Origin: JADZAI01 sp046348585
GTDB lineage: Bacteria > Pseudomonadota > Alphaproteobacteria > Micropepsales > Micropepsaceae
Direction of reading: 5' to 3'
NCBI GenBank assembly: GCA_046348585.1
Contig: JAXMDZ010000005.1
Location: forward strand, 62,001 to 126,000
DNA length: 64,000 nucleotides
Shown: positions 51,802 through 60,532 of the stretch, piece by piece
Layout of the letters: the number at the start of each line of letters is the position of its first letter
How positions within the stretch are numbered: the stretch's first letter is position 1
The notes under the pieces: generated by a model
The model's input: the letters and a program-made list of their open reading frames with translations, nothing else
What the model was told of the DNA's origin: nothing
Database searches by the model: none
Program-made: the position numbers and the translations under genes

Positions 51802-53198
51802 GCCGTCCGCTCGAACACGGCGGCGAAGAAGCCGTCCGTCCCGTTCCGGGCGGGGGTCAGCTTCAGATAGTCGCCCGCGCCGCGGGGCCACGGCGTCGGC
51901 AGGACCGAGGTCCAGACGGTTTCGGCCGGGACCGCCTGGAAGTTCGGATGGGCGGCGAGGAAGGCCTCGGCCTGCGCCTCGTTCTCGGCCGGGATCAGCG
52001 AGCAGGTCGCATAGATCAGGCGGCCGCCGCGCTTCACCATGCGGGCGGCGCGGGCGAGGATCGCCTTCTGCAACGCCACCAGACGGTCCAGCCCGGCATC
52101 GGCCTTCCACTTGGTCTCCGGGTGGCGGCGCCAGGCCCCGGTGCCCGAACAGGGGGCATCGACCAGCACAAGGTCGAACTGGGTCGCCTTCTTCTTCAGG
52201 AACGGGTCGTCGTCGCGGCCGGTGAGCTGCACCCGCTCGGCGTTCTCCACCCCGGCCCGCTTGAAGCGGAGCTTCGCCCGGGCGAGGCGCTTGGCGTTGG
52301 TGTCGGCGGCGACGAGGTGCCCCCGGTTCTGCATCGCCGCCGCGAGGGCGAGGCTCTTGCCCCCGGCTCCGGCGCAGAAATCCAGCACCTGCAGCCCCGG
52401 CTTCGCCCCGGCCATGGCGGCGACGAGCTGCGAGCCCTCGTCCTGCATGTCGAAGAGGCCGGCCGCGAAGGCCTCGGTCGACGCCAGATCGGGGCGGCCC
52501 TTGGCGTGCAGGGCGAGCGGCGCATAGACGCCCGGCCGCATCTCGATCTCCCGGGCGGCGAGGGTCTGTGTCAGGCTTTCGGGTGTCGCCTTCAGCGTGT
52601 TCACCCGGATGTCGAGCGGCGCGGGCAGCCCGAGCGCGCTCAGTTCCTGCTTGAGGTTCGCGCCGAAAGTCTTTGCCAGAATTGAATAATAGTCTTCCGG
52701 GCACTCCAGCCGAACCCAGTCCGGCATGGAAGCGTGCTCCAGCCCCTCGCCGGTCATCCGCCCGAAGGCCGAGGCCAATGCGCGGATGTCGGCGGTGGTG
52801 ACGGCGACCGCCCGGGCGACCGCATCGGGGTCGCAATCGTCAAGCAGGACCGCGGCCGCGCCCCACAGCATCTCGGGCGAGGCGGGCAGATTCTGACGCT
52901 GCGTCAGCCAGGTCAGGCGGGCGTAGTGGCGGAAGAAGCGGTCGAGCGCCCCCTTGAGGCGGAAGCGGCCCGTCCGGTCGGCGGCCGACAGCGCCTCGTC
53001 GGCCGCGACCTCGCCGCCCCGCCCGCCCGCCCAGGCGCGGATCGCCTGCAGCAGTTCGAGGTCCGGCGGCCGCCGGGCCGGGCCTTTGCCGGTTTTCACG
53101 GGTTTGGCCGGGCGGCCGGGCTGTTTCAGTTCGGCCCGCCGGGTCTCCAGCTTTGCGTGGACAGGCGGCGCTTTGCGCCGATTTCGCCTTTCCTTCAC
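51798..53198 (-). CDS. RsmB/NOP-type RNA cytosine-C5 methyltransferase
   Basis: A 466-residue SAM-dependent methyltransferase that modifies cytosine in rRNA. Motifs: LDIRVNTLKAT, GLFDMQDEGSQLVA, VLDFCAGAGGKSLALAA (SAM binding), ADTNAKRLARAK, LVLVDAPCSGTGAWRRHPE (catalytic region) and YATCSLIPAENE with the second cysteine nucleophile. The N-terminal 120 residues are basic and helical but not a clear NusB-like domain, so a specific site such as C967 is not assured. Alphaproteobacteria usually have more than one member. Confidence 0.92.
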   Translation of the reverse strand: MKERRNRRKAPPVHAKLETRRAELKQPGRPAKPVKTGKGPARRPPDLELLQAIRAWAGGRGGEVAADEALSAADRTGRFRLKGALDRFFRHYARLTWLTQRQNLPASPEMLWGAAAVLLDDCDPDAVARAVAVTTADIRALASAFGRMTGEGLEHASMPDWVRLECPEDYYSILAKTFGANLKQELSALGLPAPLDIRVNTLKATPESLTQTLAAREIEMRPGVYAPLALHAKGRPDLASTEAFAAGLFDMQDEGSQLVAAMAGAKPGLQVLDFCAGAGGKSLALAAAMQNRGHLVAADTNAKRLARAKLRFKRAGVENAERVQLTGRDDDPFLKKKATQFDLVLVDAPCSGTGAWRRHPETKWKADAGLDRLVALQKAILARAARMVKRGGRLIYATCSLIPAENEAQAEAFLAAHPNFQAVPAETVWTSVLPTPWPRGAGDYLKLTPARNGTDGFFAAVFERTA

Positions 53199-53252
53199 CG
53201 GAAGGCCCCCTTAGAACCACGGCTTTCCCGAATCCCCCGCCCCAGCGAGCCG

Positions 53253-54473
53253 ATGGCCAACGAACTTCTGAAGAAAGCTGCCGAGACTTCGCCCCGGTCG
53301 ACGAAACGCGGGTGGATGGAGCGGCTCTTCACGTTCTTCTTTCAGGGTTTCGTCTACAACCAGATCTGGGAAGACCCGGACGTCGACATCAAGGCGATGC
53401 GGATCGGACCCGAGACGCGGATCATCACGATCGCCTCGGGCGGCTGCAATATCCTCAACTACCTCGCCGTCGGGCCGAAGTCGATCACCGCGGTCGATCT
53501 CAACCCCAACCATCTGGCGCTGACCCGGCTGAAGATCGCGGCGGTCAAGCACGCCCCCGACTACGAATCCTTCTTCCGCTTCTTCGCCATCGGCCGCGAC
53601 AAGCGGAACGTCGAGGTCTATCGCACCCATCTCGAGCCGCATCTCGACGCCGAGACGCGGGCCCACTGGAACAGCCGCATGGGCGTCCTGCGGCTGCGGC
53701 GCAAGATTTCGATGTTCGCGCGCGGCTTCTACCGCTTCAGCCTGCTCGGCAAGTTCATCGGCATGATGCGCTGGATGTCGTGGTCCTACGGCCTCGACAC
53801 GACCAAGATCCTCCACGCCAAGACCATGGAAGAGCAGCGCGCCATCTTCGAGCGCGACTGGGCGCGGGTGTTCCGCTCGTGGTTCGTGCGCTGGGCGGCC
53901 AACCGGCCGACCGTCTATTACATGCTCGGCATTCCGCCGCAGCAGTTCGACGAGCTGGCGGGGTCGGCCGAGGAAGGCCAGACGGCGGCCATGCTGCGCG
54001 GCCGCATCGAGAAGATGGCCTGCGATTTCCCCATCGAATACAACTACTTCGCCTGGCAGGCCTTCAGCCGCGCCTACGACACCGAGAAGCGTCTGGCGGT
54101 GCCCGACTATCTGAAGGCCGACACCTTTGCGCTGCTGCGCGACCGCACGGACCGGATCGACGTCAATCACGTCATCATGACGGACTTCCTCGCGTCCAAG
54201 CCTGAAAACAGCTTCGACCGCTTCGTCCTGCTCGACGCGCAGGACTGGATGAACGAGACGCAGATCACCGAATTGTGGCGCGAGATCACCCGCGTCGCCG
54301 GCCCCGGCGCGCGGGTCATCTTCCGCACCGCCGGCGAGATTTCGCCGCTGGAGCGCAAGCTGCCCGCCGACATCCTCGGCCAGTGGGCCTACCAGCCCGA
54401 CGAGAGCCACGATTTCCACCGCCAGGACCGCTCGTCGATCTATGGCGGCTTCCACATCTACGAGAAACGCTGA
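53253..54473 (+). CDS. btaA: S-adenosylmethionine:diacylglycerol 3-amino-3-carboxypropyl transferase
   Basis: A 406-residue DUF3419 enzyme that moves the aminocarboxypropyl group of SAM to diacylglycerol, making the homoserine lipid that BtaB methylates. Characteristic pieces: FVYNQIWEDPDVDIKAMRI, IITIASGGCNILNYLA, VDLNPNHLALTRLK, YYMLGIPPQQFDEL, FPIEYNYFAWQAF and LLDAQDWMNE. The ATG at 53253 follows AGCGAGCCG. It is divergent from the RsmB-like gene. No Pho box was obvious in the 54-base gap, although betaine lipids are usually made under phosphate shortage. Confidence 0.95.
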   Translation: MANELLKKAAETSPRSTKRGWMERLFTFFFQGFVYNQIWEDPDVDIKAMRIGPETRIITIASGGCNILNYLAVGPKSITAVDLNPNHLALTRLKIAAVKHAPDYESFFRFFAIGRDKRNVEVYRTHLEPHLDAETRAHWNSRMGVLRLRRKISMFARGFYRFSLLGKFIGMMRWMSWSYGLDTTKILHAKTMEEQRAIFERDWARVFRSWFVRWAANRPTVYYMLGIPPQQFDELAGSAEEGQTAAMLRGRIEKMACDFPIEYNYFAWQAFSRAYDTEKRLAVPDYLKADTFALLRDRTDRIDVNHVIMTDFLASKPENSFDRFVLLDAQDWMNETQITELWREITRVAGPGARVIFRTAGEISPLERKLPADILGQWAYQPDESHDFHRQDRSSIYGGFHIYEKR

Positions 54474-55129
54474 TGGCCACCGCGAAGGACGCCCATCCGG
54501 CGATGGACCGGATGTATCGCTGGACGCGGCACGTCTATGACGCCTCGCGCAAATACTACCTGCTCGGCCGCGACGCGCTGATCGGCGAATTGAACGTGCG
54601 GCCCGGCGAAACGGTGTGCGAGGCGGGCTGCGGCACGGCGCGCAATCTGATCCTGATGGCCCAGCGCTATCCCGAAGGGCGCTTCTTCGGCTTCGACGCC
54701 TCGGCCGAAATGCTGAAGACGGCGAGCGGTTCGGTCGAAAAGGCGGGGCTGAAGGACAAGGTGCCGCTGCTTGTGGCGCTGGCGCAGGATTTCTCGGCCG
54801 CCAAGTTCGGCCTCGACGCGAAGTTCGACCGCATCGTCTTCTCCTACGCCCTCTCGATCATGGACGACTGGCAGGCGGCGGTCGATCACGCGCTGACCGA
54901 GCTGAAGCCCGGCGGCACGCTGCATGTCGTCGATTTCGGCGACCAGAAGGGCCTGCCCGGCTGGTTCAAGTGGCTGCTCGGCGCCTGGCTGAAGCAGTTC
55001 CATGTGCGCTTCCGGCCCGAGGTGAAGGCCTATTTCGAAAGCCTTGCGGCGGCCGGCAAGGGCACGATCGCCTATCGCGACGTGTCGCGCGGCTACGCCT
55101 ATATCCTCAATTTCAAGCTGGCCGGCTGA
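54473..55129 (+). CDS. btaB: Diacylglycerylhomoserine N-methyltransferase
   Basis: A 218-residue class I SAM methyltransferase that adds three methyl groups to diacylglycerylhomoserine to give the betaine lipid DGTS. It has YDASRKYYLLGRD, the SAM motif ETVCEAGCGTARNL, GFDASAEML, FSYALSIMDDW and LHVVDFGDQKG. It overlaps the btaA stop by 1 base. The pair is sufficient for DGTS synthesis in Rhodobacter, so this organism very likely makes betaine lipid. Confidence 0.94.
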   Translation: MATAKDAHPAMDRMYRWTRHVYDASRKYYLLGRDALIGELNVRPGETVCEAGCGTARNLILMAQRYPEGRFFGFDASAEMLKTASGSVEKAGLKDKVPLLVALAQDFSAAKFGLDAKFDRIVFSYALSIMDDWQAAVDHALTELKPGGTLHVVDFGDQKGLPGWFKWLLGAWLKQFHVRFRPEVKAYFESLAAAGKGTIAYRDVSRGYAYILNFKLAG

Positions 55130-55136
55130 GGCCGCG

Positions 55137-55484
55137 TCAGGCGGGCGCGGCGAGTTCGGCGTCGATCTCGGCCTGCACGCAGTCGAAGGCGGCGCCGAGA
55201 CGGGCGAGCGCCGCGAAGCGCCCGGTCATGTTGGAGAAGTCCGACTTCTCGACCTCGGCCGCCGTCTCGGCGACCGACCACGCGCCGATGCCGCGGGCCG
55301 CGCCCTTGATGCCGTGCGCTGTATCTTTCCAGAGCTTGGGATCGTCGGCCCCGGCGAGCACGGTCAGAAGGTGCGAAACCTGGGTCTTGAACAGCCGCAG
55401 CACCTCGCGGATCAGATCCTGATCGCCGGCCGTGTAGGCGTCGAGATGATTGAAGTCGATGGCGCGTGCGCCTTCAGCGGACAT
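55137..55484 (-). CDS. Histidine phosphotransfer (Hpt) protein
   Basis: A 115-residue four-helix Hpt domain. The phosphorylatable histidine is about residue 57 in DTAHGIKGAARGIGAW, matching the HxxKG signature. It would relay phosphate between a hybrid histidine kinase and a response regulator; neither is encoded near here. It is convergent with btaB (7 bases). Confidence 0.9.
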   Translation of the reverse strand: MSAEGARAIDFNHLDAYTAGDQDLIREVLRLFKTQVSHLLTVLAGADDPKLWKDTAHGIKGAARGIGAWSVAETAAEVEKSDFSNMTGRFAALARLGAAFDCVQAEIDAELAAPA

Positions 55485-55525
55485 CGTCAGGTGTCTCCCT
55501 GCGCGCCACTTTATCCGGCGATCGC

Positions 55526-55831
55526 TTAAGCGCAGTTAACGACGTTGTGACGCATTTCCGAAGATGCGCCGGCCGCGGAGCCGCCGGTCAGCGTGCGGCG
55601 GCCTTCCTCGGTGAGGCGGCAGACCAGGAAGTCCGGCTTGATCGGGTTGGCGAACCACGGCATCGCCCAGCCCTGCGCCAGACAGGCGCGGATGATGCGC
55701 GGGTCGATCGCCTGACCGTCCTCGTCGAAGAGCGGCAGCTTGCCGCCGGGCTGGCCGAGGCCCCTCGCCAGATAGTTACGCTGTGCCGCCGTCGGGGCCC
55801 ACAGGGCCCGCCCGTCTTCCATCGCCGCCAT
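55526..55831 (-). CDS. Small conserved hypothetical protein
   Basis: A 101-residue soluble protein. Segments: ALWAPTAAQRNYLARGLGQPGGKLPLFDEDG (given in part), IDPRIIRACLAQGWAMPWF and VCRLTEEGRRTL. The helix-rich middle and end resemble a small winged helix, but I do not recognise a family. The start is uncertain: ATGs exist at 55888, 55831 and 55822. Confidence 0.7.
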   Translation of the reverse strand: MAAMEDGRALWAPTAAQRNYLARGLGQPGGKLPLFDEDGQAIDPRIIRACLAQGWAMPWFANPIKPDFLVCRLTEEGRRTLTGGSAAGASSEMRHNVVNCA

Positions 55832-55968
55832 AGACGCCCCACATCGGATTGCGCGAGAGCGGCTTCGCGCCGCTTCATTAACCAGCACCTTCGCCCAATC
55901 GTGTTAACATTGGCTCAAACCTGAACCGGCGGCAACGCCAGGAGCGATCCGGAACCCGGAATCCGACG

Positions 55969-58008
55969 ATGGAATTGAAAGACGTTGCAGCGATGCACAT
56001 CCCGTCGCAGCCCGCGCCGCCCGCCGCGGCGGGGTTCGGCGACGAGTATGGCGAGCCGGCGCGGCGCTACGCCCTGCGCCGTCCGGGCAAGCGCCCCTAT
56101 CTGGCGGCGGCGGTGGTCAGCGCCTTCTGGCTGGGCGGCGCGGCGGCGTTCGTGGCGGGCTATCTCGGCCTCGACGGCCTGCTGGCGCTCGACTGGCCGT
56201 GGCTCGCCGGGCTCGCCTTCGCGGTCGCCTTCCCGATCGCGCTGACCTGGTTCGTCGCCCTGCTCGCCCGGCGCTCGCAGGGCCTGCAGCTCGCCAGCGA
56301 GGATCTGTTGCAGATCGCGGCCCGGCTGATCGAGCCGGACGCCGCCGCCGGGCGCGAGATCCAGCGCCTCGGGCGCGCCGTGCGGCGCGAGATCGACGCG
56401 CTCAACACCGGCCTCGAAGGGGCGCTGATCCGCGTGCGCACGCTGGAGAGTTCGATCGCCGAACGCCTCGCCTCGGTGGAGGAGACGGCGCGCGGGCTTG
56501 AGGAGCGCGGCGACGCGATCCGCACCGCCTTGCGCGAGGAGCGCGAAGGCCTCGCCTCGGTCGCCCATACGCTGTCGTCGGAAGCCGAGCGGATGGGCGA
56601 GCATCTGCGCACCCGCGCCCAGGCGCTGCGCGAGACCGCAAGGCTGACGGCGGCCGACGTCGCCGCCGCCCAGGAACAGATCGACGCCCGCGCCGTGGCG
56701 CTGCGCAACACGCTGGAGATGGCCTCGTCCACGGCCCATGTGAACGCGCAGACCGCCAACCGGGGCGCGGCGGCGCTGATGGCCGCCGCCGAACAGCTCG
56801 ACGGCCGCCTCGACGGCTTCCTCCAGCGCGGCGAACGCCAGCGCAGCGCGCTCGCCGAAGCGGTCGCCGCGATGAAGGCCGAGACGCAGGCGCTGGAACT
56901 GGCGCTCGGGCGCAATCTCGATGCGCTGAGCGGCATCGGCCAGTCGCTCGCCGAACAGACGCGCCGCACAGACGCGGTCGCCGCCGAGATCGCGCGGCGC
57001 GGCGAGGCGGCAAGCGGGGCGCTGGGGGCGCGGGTCGACTCCATCGCCGCCGCCTTCGCCGGACAGGTCGAGCGGCTGGACGGCGCGGCCGGCGCGGCCG
57101 AAACGCGCCTGAAGGAAGCCGTCGCGGCGGCGGGCGAAGCGGCCGAGAAGGCGCGCGCCTCGTTCGACATGGCGGCGCGCGGGGCCTCGGCCGCCTCCGA
57201 ACAGACCGGCGGCGCGGCGACGGCGGCGATTGAGGCGATCACCTCGGCCCTGCAGGCGCTGGGCGCGCAGACCGAAGAAGCGCGCAACGCGGCCCGCGAG
57301 GCGATCGCCGAACTGAAGGCCGAGGCCGAGGCGCTGCCCGACCTCATCGCCGAGCGGATCAAGGCGATCAAGGCGGCGGACCTCGCGCTCGCCGCCGCGC
57401 CCGAACCCACTCCCCTGCCCGCGCCCGAAGCGCCGCCCGCCCTCACCGACGGCACGCAGCCGGAAAAGAGCGAACCCGGCAAACCCGAATGGTTCGGCTT
57501 CGCGCGCCGTCTCGCCGGCCTCATCCGGCGTGAGCCGGACGTGCAGGCCAAGGCCGACTGGCGGCTGAGCACCGCGCTCGCCAATGTCGACGAGCGCGGC
57601 TTCGCCGGGCCGCGCCGCATGCCCGACAGCCACAAGACCTCCATCGACCTGCACCGCGAGGCGCTGCATGTGGTCGAGAAGCTTCAGGCGCTGGCGATCG
57701 ATCTCGACCGCGCGCTGGGCGACGATCCGGCCCCCGACCTGTGGCGGCGCTACGTCAACGGCGAGCGCAGCGTCTTCACGCGGCGGCTGGTCGCCATGAT
57801 CGGCCGCGAGGGCGCCGACCGGATCGCCGAACGCTATGCCGCCGACACCGATTTCCGCACCCACGCCGACCGCTACATGTCGGAGTTCGAGGGCCTGCTG
57901 GACGACGCGGCGGCGCGCGACCGCGATCAGGTGCTGGCCGAGACGTTCCTGACCTCGCAGACCGGGCGGCTCTATCTGCTGCTCGCGGCGGCGACCGGAC
58001 GGCTCTAG
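55969..58008 (+). CDS. Membrane-anchored coiled-coil protein (possibly TipN-like polarity factor)
   Basis: A 679-residue protein. Two hydrophobic helices near the N-terminus (about 44-66 and 75-98) anchor it with both ends cytoplasmic. From about 110 to 470 it is a continuous Ala/Glu/Arg-rich heptad region of coiled coil. A short Pro-rich linker is followed by a C-terminal globular part (about 500-679) with RRYVNGERSVFTRRLVAMIG, RTHADRYMSEFEGLLDDAA and ETFLTSQTGRLY. The layout resembles TipN-type polarity proteins of Caulobacterales, but I cannot confirm homology by eye. It stands alone. Confidence 0.8.
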   Translation: MELKDVAAMHIPSQPAPPAAAGFGDEYGEPARRYALRRPGKRPYLAAAVVSAFWLGGAAAFVAGYLGLDGLLALDWPWLAGLAFAVAFPIALTWFVALLARRSQGLQLASEDLLQIAARLIEPDAAAGREIQRLGRAVRREIDALNTGLEGALIRVRTLESSIAERLASVEETARGLEERGDAIRTALREEREGLASVAHTLSSEAERMGEHLRTRAQALRETARLTAADVAAAQEQIDARAVALRNTLEMASSTAHVNAQTANRGAAALMAAAEQLDGRLDGFLQRGERQRSALAEAVAAMKAETQALELALGRNLDALSGIGQSLAEQTRRTDAVAAEIARRGEAASGALGARVDSIAAAFAGQVERLDGAAGAAETRLKEAVAAAGEAAEKARASFDMAARGASAASEQTGGAATAAIEAITSALQALGAQTEEARNAAREAIAELKAEAEALPDLIAERIKAIKAADLALAAAPEPTPLPAPEAPPALTDGTQPEKSEPGKPEWFGFARRLAGLIRREPDVQAKADWRLSTALANVDERGFAGPRRMPDSHKTSIDLHREALHVVEKLQALAIDLDRALGDDPAPDLWRRYVNGERSVFTRRLVAMIGREGADRIAERYAADTDFRTHADRYMSEFEGLLDDAAARDRDQVLAETFLTSQTGRLYLLLAAATGRL

Positions 58009-58049
58009 CGCCTATTGCGCGGGGGACGGCTTGCGATCTCCCGGCCCTC

Positions 58050-58122
58050 ATGGCCGGGCTTGACCCGGCCATCCAGCTTCACGATAGCGGCCGCACTGGA
58101 TGGCCGCCTCAAGGGCGGCCAT
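58050..58122. repeat. Head-to-head pair of REP-like hairpins
   Basis: Two hairpins: ATGGCCGGG-CTTGA-CCCGGCCAT (58050-58072) and ATGGCCGCC-TCAAG-GGCGGCCAT (58100-58122). The loops CTTGA and TCAAG are reverse complements, so the units face each other, as in bacterial interspersed REP pairs. They fill the gap between two convergent genes and may act as a bidirectional terminator or a 3' RNA-stabilising structure. Confidence 0.8.
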
Positions 58123-58168
58123 GAGGCATGAAGAAGCATTCCCGCATGAACGAGAGCCGCTCCGGCGC

Positions 58169-58801
58169 CTATTCCTCGATGTAGCGGCGGCGGTCGGCCG
58201 CGCCTTCGTTCAGCACCCAGGTGACGGTGCGCTTGAGCACCTTGCCGAGCGCCTCGTCGAAGGCCGCGACGACGTCTGGCACCTGATCGCTCGCCGCCGT
58301 GACGTCGGCCGCGGCGGTGGTCGAGGCGACGATCGCGCCGCTCGACTGGCGCACCAGCTTGAGCACCAGGCGCACCACGACGGAGGTCGATCCGTCCGCG
58401 CCCGCGACCGCCTCGAACTCGCGCAGTTCGGAGGTGAGGACATAGTCGCCCGTCATCCCGACCGAACGGCGGCCGACGCCGATGATCTTGCCGGAGTTCT
58501 CGAAGGATTCGACCAGCAGCGTCTGCACCAGCGCCGGGGCGCGATCGGTCCATTTGACGCCGCCGAAATACTGGACGACCAGCGCCGAGGGGCGGACCGC
58601 GATGCGGTCGGTGTTGATGGCGTTGGGCGTCGTCGGCTCCTCCACCACCAGCTGCCATGCGGCGGCGGGCGCGGCGTCGTCGAAGGTGTTCTTCGGCGAG
58701 AGGTCGTAGAGCTGCGGCGGCGCGGAGGAGAGCAGCGAACAGCCGCCCAGCAGCGAGGCCGCCGCCAGCACGCAGACCGGAAGAAGACGTCGCGCCATCA
58801 T
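58169..58801 (-). CDS. ABC transporter auxiliary lipoprotein (PqiC/ABC_trans_aux-like)
   Basis: A 210-residue outer-membrane lipoprotein. The signal peptide ends in the lipobox LLGGC (lipidated Cys about residue 21). The mature domain begins PPQLYDLSPKNTFD and contains DRIAVRPSALVVQYFGGVKWTDRAP (given in part), typical of ABC_trans_aux. It likely pairs with the MlaD-type protein to complete a lipid path across the periplasm. Its ATG overlaps the mlaD stop (4 bases); a second ATG lies one codon later. Confidence 0.9.
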   Translation of the reverse strand: MMARRLLPVCVLAAASLLGGCSLLSSAPPQLYDLSPKNTFDDAAPAAAWQLVVEEPTTPNAINTDRIAVRPSALVVQYFGGVKWTDRAPALVQTLLVESFENSGKIIGVGRRSVGMTGDYVLTSELREFEAVAGADGSTSVVVRLVLKLVRQSSGAIVASTTAAADVTAASDQVPDVVAAFDEALGKVLKRTVTWVLNEGAADRRRYIEE

Positions 58802-59709
58802 TTGCCGCCCCTGTATTCGGGAGCGTCCGTGCCGGTCAGGAAGCCGCCCGGATCGCTTTCGATCTTGCTGAAGACGCGCTCCAGAGTCGCGGTCAGTTCG
58901 CGCGCCTCCTGGATGAAGGCGGTCAGCGACGACAGGCCGCCGCGCGAGAAGTCGCGGAAGGCCGGCCGCACCTCGACCAGCATCCGGTCGAGATCGGCGG
59001 CGACTTCGGCGATGCCGCTGCCCGCCGCTTTCAGGCTTTCGAGCGCCGGGCCGAACTCCTTGCTGGCGTCGGCGACGATGACGTCGACATTGCGGGTGAT
59101 GGAATCGAGGCGGGTCGAGGCGGCCTCGATCTTCTCCATCACCGCATCGAGGCGCTGCGAGAACTTGCGCGCGTTCTCCAGCGCCTCGGCGACGGCGGCG
59201 CGGTTCTTGTCCGACAGCAGCGCGTTGCCGCGGGCGAGAAGACTGGCCGCCGAGGCGACGAGATTGGGCGCGGTTTCGGCCAGCTCCTGGATGCCGGTGA
59301 GGCGCGCCGGGATGACCGGCAATTCGTCGTCGGCCGAGGTCAGGGGCTTGGCCTCCGGCGAGCCGCCCGACAATTGCACCGTGCCGACGCCGGTGAGGAT
59401 GCCGGACTCGATCGAGGCGACGGTGTCCTCCTTCACCGGGGTGCCGGCGTTGAGGCGGACCAGAACCTGCACCCGGCGCGGGTCGTTTTGGTCGAGCTTC
59501 ACGTCCGCCACTTCGCCGACCTTGATGCCCGAATAACGGACCTCGGAGGCGACGGCGAGGCCGGAGACGCCGCCCTCGAAGATGATGGCGTATTCGTCGA
59601 AGCGCCGGTCGAAGCGGAACTGGCCGAGCCAGGTGAGGAACACGAAGGCGGCGAGCACGGTCGCCAGCGTGAAGGCGCCGATCAGGACGTGATTGGCCTT
59701 GATCTCCAT
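58798..59709 (-). CDS. mlaD: MlaD/MCE domain lipid-binding protein
   Basis: A 303-residue protein with one N-terminal membrane helix (about 5-27) and an MCE domain (about 35-115: FDEYAIIFEGGVSGLAVASEVRYSGIKVGEV, given in part, and LVRLNAGTPVKEDT). A long helical C-terminal region follows, as in periplasmic MCE hexamers that form a lipid channel. It acts with MlaE and MlaF to move phospholipid between membranes. It lies one base after mlaF. Confidence 0.93.
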   Translation of the reverse strand: MEIKANHVLIGAFTLATVLAAFVFLTWLGQFRFDRRFDEYAIIFEGGVSGLAVASEVRYSGIKVGEVADVKLDQNDPRRVQVLVRLNAGTPVKEDTVASIESGILTGVGTVQLSGGSPEAKPLTSADDELPVIPARLTGIQELAETAPNLVASAASLLARGNALLSDKNRAAVAEALENARKFSQRLDAVMEKIEAASTRLDSITRNVDVIVADASKEFGPALESLKAAGSGIAEVAADLDRMLVEVRPAFRDFSRGGLSSLTAFIQEARELTATLERVFSKIESDPGGFLTGTDAPEYRGGK

Positions 59710-59710
59710 C

Positions 59711-60529
59711 TCAGGCTCCTGCCTTCGCGGCGTGCGGGGCGTTGCCGCCCCAGGCTCCGGTCGCGGCCCGCGCGCGGGGGCCGTGGAAATATTCGCGGAT
59801 CCAGGGATGATCCTGCTTGAGCATGTCGTCCATCGTCCCCGTCACCAGAACGCGCCTCTCGGCCAGCACCGCAATCCGGTCGCAGATCGCGTGCAGGCTG
59901 TCCAGATCGTGCGTCACCATGAACACGGTCAGGCCCATCGTATCCTTGAGCTGAAGGATCAGCTGGTCGAAGGCCGACGCGCCGATCGGGTCGAGGCCGG
60001 CGGTCGGCTCGTCTAGGAAGACGATCTCGGGGTCGAGCGCCAGCGCCCGCGCGAGGCCGGCGCGCTTCTTCATGCCGCCCGAAAGCTGCGACGGGAATTT
60101 CGCGCCCGCGTCCTGCGGAAGGCCGACAAGGCCGATCTTGACCGCCGCGAGCTGGTCCATCAGCGCCTGCGGCAGATGGAGATGCTCGCGCATCGGCACC
60201 TGCACGTTCTGCGCGACGGTGAGGCCCGAGAACAGCGCGCCTTCCTGGAACAGCACGCCCCAGCGGGTTTCGACCTCGCGGCGGCGGTCGTCGGGCAGGC
60301 TGCGCAGGTCCTGGCCGAACACTTTGACCGATCCCGCCGACGGCCGGTTGAGGCCGACGATGGAGCGCAGCAGAACCGATTTGCCGGTGCCCGAGCCGCC
60401 GACGATGCCGATGACTTCGCCCCGATAGACGTCGAGGTCGAGATTTTCGTGCACCACCTGGGAACCGAACTGGTTCTTGAGGCCGCGCACCTCGATCACC
60501 ACTTCGCGTGTCCCCGCCGTCTCCGCCAT
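59711..60529 (-). CDS. mlaF: ABC transporter ATP-binding protein (MlaF type)
   Basis: A 272-residue ATPase: Walker A VGGSGTGKSVLLRS, signature LSGGMKKRAGLARALALDPEIVFLDEPTAGLDP (given in part, including Walker B), and the H-loop MVTHDLDSL. The glycine-rich start and the GGMKKR signature are typical of lipid-transport MlaF proteins. It drives the MlaE permease. Confidence 0.95.
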   Translation of the reverse strand: MAETAGTREVVIEVRGLKNQFGSQVVHENLDLDVYRGEVIGIVGGSGTGKSVLLRSIVGLNRPSAGSVKVFGQDLRSLPDDRRREVETRWGVLFQEGALFSGLTVAQNVQVPMREHLHLPQALMDQLAAVKIGLVGLPQDAGAKFPSQLSGGMKKRAGLARALALDPEIVFLDEPTAGLDPIGASAFDQLILQLKDTMGLTVFMVTHDLDSLHAICDRIAVLAERRVLVTGTMDDMLKQDHPWIREYFHGPRARAATGAWGGNAPHAAKAGA

Positions 60530-60532
60530 GGG

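Noticed and set aside
53199..53252. Pho box before btaA
   Set aside because: No pair of CTGTCAT-like direct repeats in either orientation.
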